Shown here: positions 6,003 to 6,213 of the stretch, piece after piece
Layout: every line of letters starts with the position of its first letter
Position numbering within the stretch: position 1 is the first letter of the stretch
Assembly: GCA_003158895.1 (NCBI GenBank)
Contig: PMLO01000243.1
Coordinates: forward strand, 1-6,213
Reading direction: 5' to 3'
Source of the DNA: Propionibacteriaceae bacterium
Lineage (GTDB): Bacteria; Actinomycetota; Actinomycetes; Propionibacteriales; Propionibacteriaceae
DNA: 6,213 bases
Translations under genes and position numbers: made by a program
Notes under the pieces: generated by a model
Database searches by the model: none
The model's input: only the letters and a program-made list of their open reading frames with translations
Told to the model about the DNA's origin: nothing

Positions 6003-6033
6003 TATAGTTAGTTCACATCAAGCAACTAGTTGC
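6003..6033 (+). promoter_or_regulatory. Putative promoter and repressor operator of the MFS gene
   Basis: TATAGT (6003-6008) is a good -10 match in otherwise GC-rich DNA, although no clear -35 box is seen 16-18 nt upstream. GCAACTAGTTGC (6022-6033) is a perfect 12-bp palindrome 11 nt before the ribosome binding site, near or just after the expected transcription start. A related half-site TAGTTA (6005-6010) lies 22 bp before TAGTTG (6027-6032), about two helical turns. This layout is typical of MarR- or TetR-family repressor sites in front of multidrug exporters. No regulator gene is visible in the window. Confidence 0.55.
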
Positions 6034-6043
6034 CCTTCCTCCC

Positions 6044-6049
6044 AAGGAG
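6044..6049 (+). promoter_or_regulatory. Ribosome binding site setting a GTG start
   Basis: AAGGAG lies 6 nt before the GTG at 6056, the same motif and spacing as at fixC. It supports GTG rather than a later ATG as the start, since the next in-frame ATG lies inside the first membrane helix. Confidence 0.8.
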
Positions 6050-6055
6050 TCACAC

Positions 6056-6213
6056 GTGGCGTTACGCTCGGGCCGTTTCACTCGCGACCACCCCCACTAC
6101 CGCTGGGTGGCCCTGAGCAACACGACGCTCGGCATGCTCATGGCCACGATCAACGCATCGATCGTGATCATCTCGCTGCCGGCCATCTTCAAGGGCATCA
6201 ACCTCAACCCGCT
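6056..6213 (+). CDS. MFS transporter, DHA2 (EmrB/QacA) type, N-terminal part only
   Basis: Fifty-two codons and two bases are present; the gene runs off the window end. The predicted start is basic (M-ALRSGRFTRDHPHYRW), followed by a first membrane helix WVALSNTTLGMLMATINASI continuing through VIISLPAIFKGI. The N-T-T-L-G-M-L-M-A-T-I-N-x-S-I-V stretch is characteristic of actinobacterial 14-helix DHA2 drug exporters, where the acidic D of motif D1 in other members (LD-x-T) is replaced by N. Proton-driven export of drugs or other small molecules from the cytoplasm is the family role. It is preceded by a probable regulated promoter with a palindromic operator. The exact substrate cannot be told from this piece. 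Confidence 0.85.
   Translation, partial: MALRSGRFTRDHPHYRWVALSNTTLGMLMATINASIVIISLPAIFKGINLNP

Overview
The window is GC-rich bacterial DNA with strong G/C preference at third codon positions, AAGGAG-type ribosome binding sites and one GTG start. Together with the protein styles (FrnE-type DsbA protein, DHA2-type exporter, glycerol-facilitator-like channel) this suggests a high-GC actinobacterium, perhaps of the Nocardioides/Propionibacteriales kind. That placement is inference; no rRNA or other phylogenetic marker is present.

Region 1 (1-3224, + strand) is the 3' part of an electron-transfer operon. It holds the last codons of an ETF alpha subunit (fixB), a 490-aa soluble FAD_binding_2 flavoprotein, fixC (ETF-quinone oxidoreductase-like flavoprotein) and fixX (small 4Fe-4S ferredoxin-like protein). 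fixA and most of fixB presumably lie upstream. In characterised systems FixABCX moves electrons from NADH to a low-potential carrier and to quinone. The unusual point is the extra flavoprotein between fixB and fixC, which suggests a dedicated substrate dehydrogenase or reductase wired to the Fix complex. A perfect 11-bp hairpin sits between this gene and fixC.

Region 2 (3225-3784) has no intact gene. It holds a possible hairpin after fixX, a coding-like but frame-broken fragment on the minus strand, a faint transposase-tail-like stretch, and a strong hairpin that probably terminates the aquaporin transcript.

Region 3 (3785-4798, - strand) is an aquaglyceroporin gene of the MIP family, divergent from the next gene.

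Region 4 (4799-5168) is the divergent intergenic region. Region 5 (5169-5897, + strand) is a FrnE-type DsbA-family thiol oxidoreductase with CPWC and a C-terminal C-x4-C pair. Region 6 (5898-6213) has a short intergenic stretch with a -10-like box and a 12-bp palindrome that looks like a repressor operator, then the first 52 codons of a DHA2-type MFS transporter cut by the window end.

The best candidate for something undescribed is the fixB-flavoprotein-fixC-fixX arrangement. The rest is ordinary accessory or housekeeping content.
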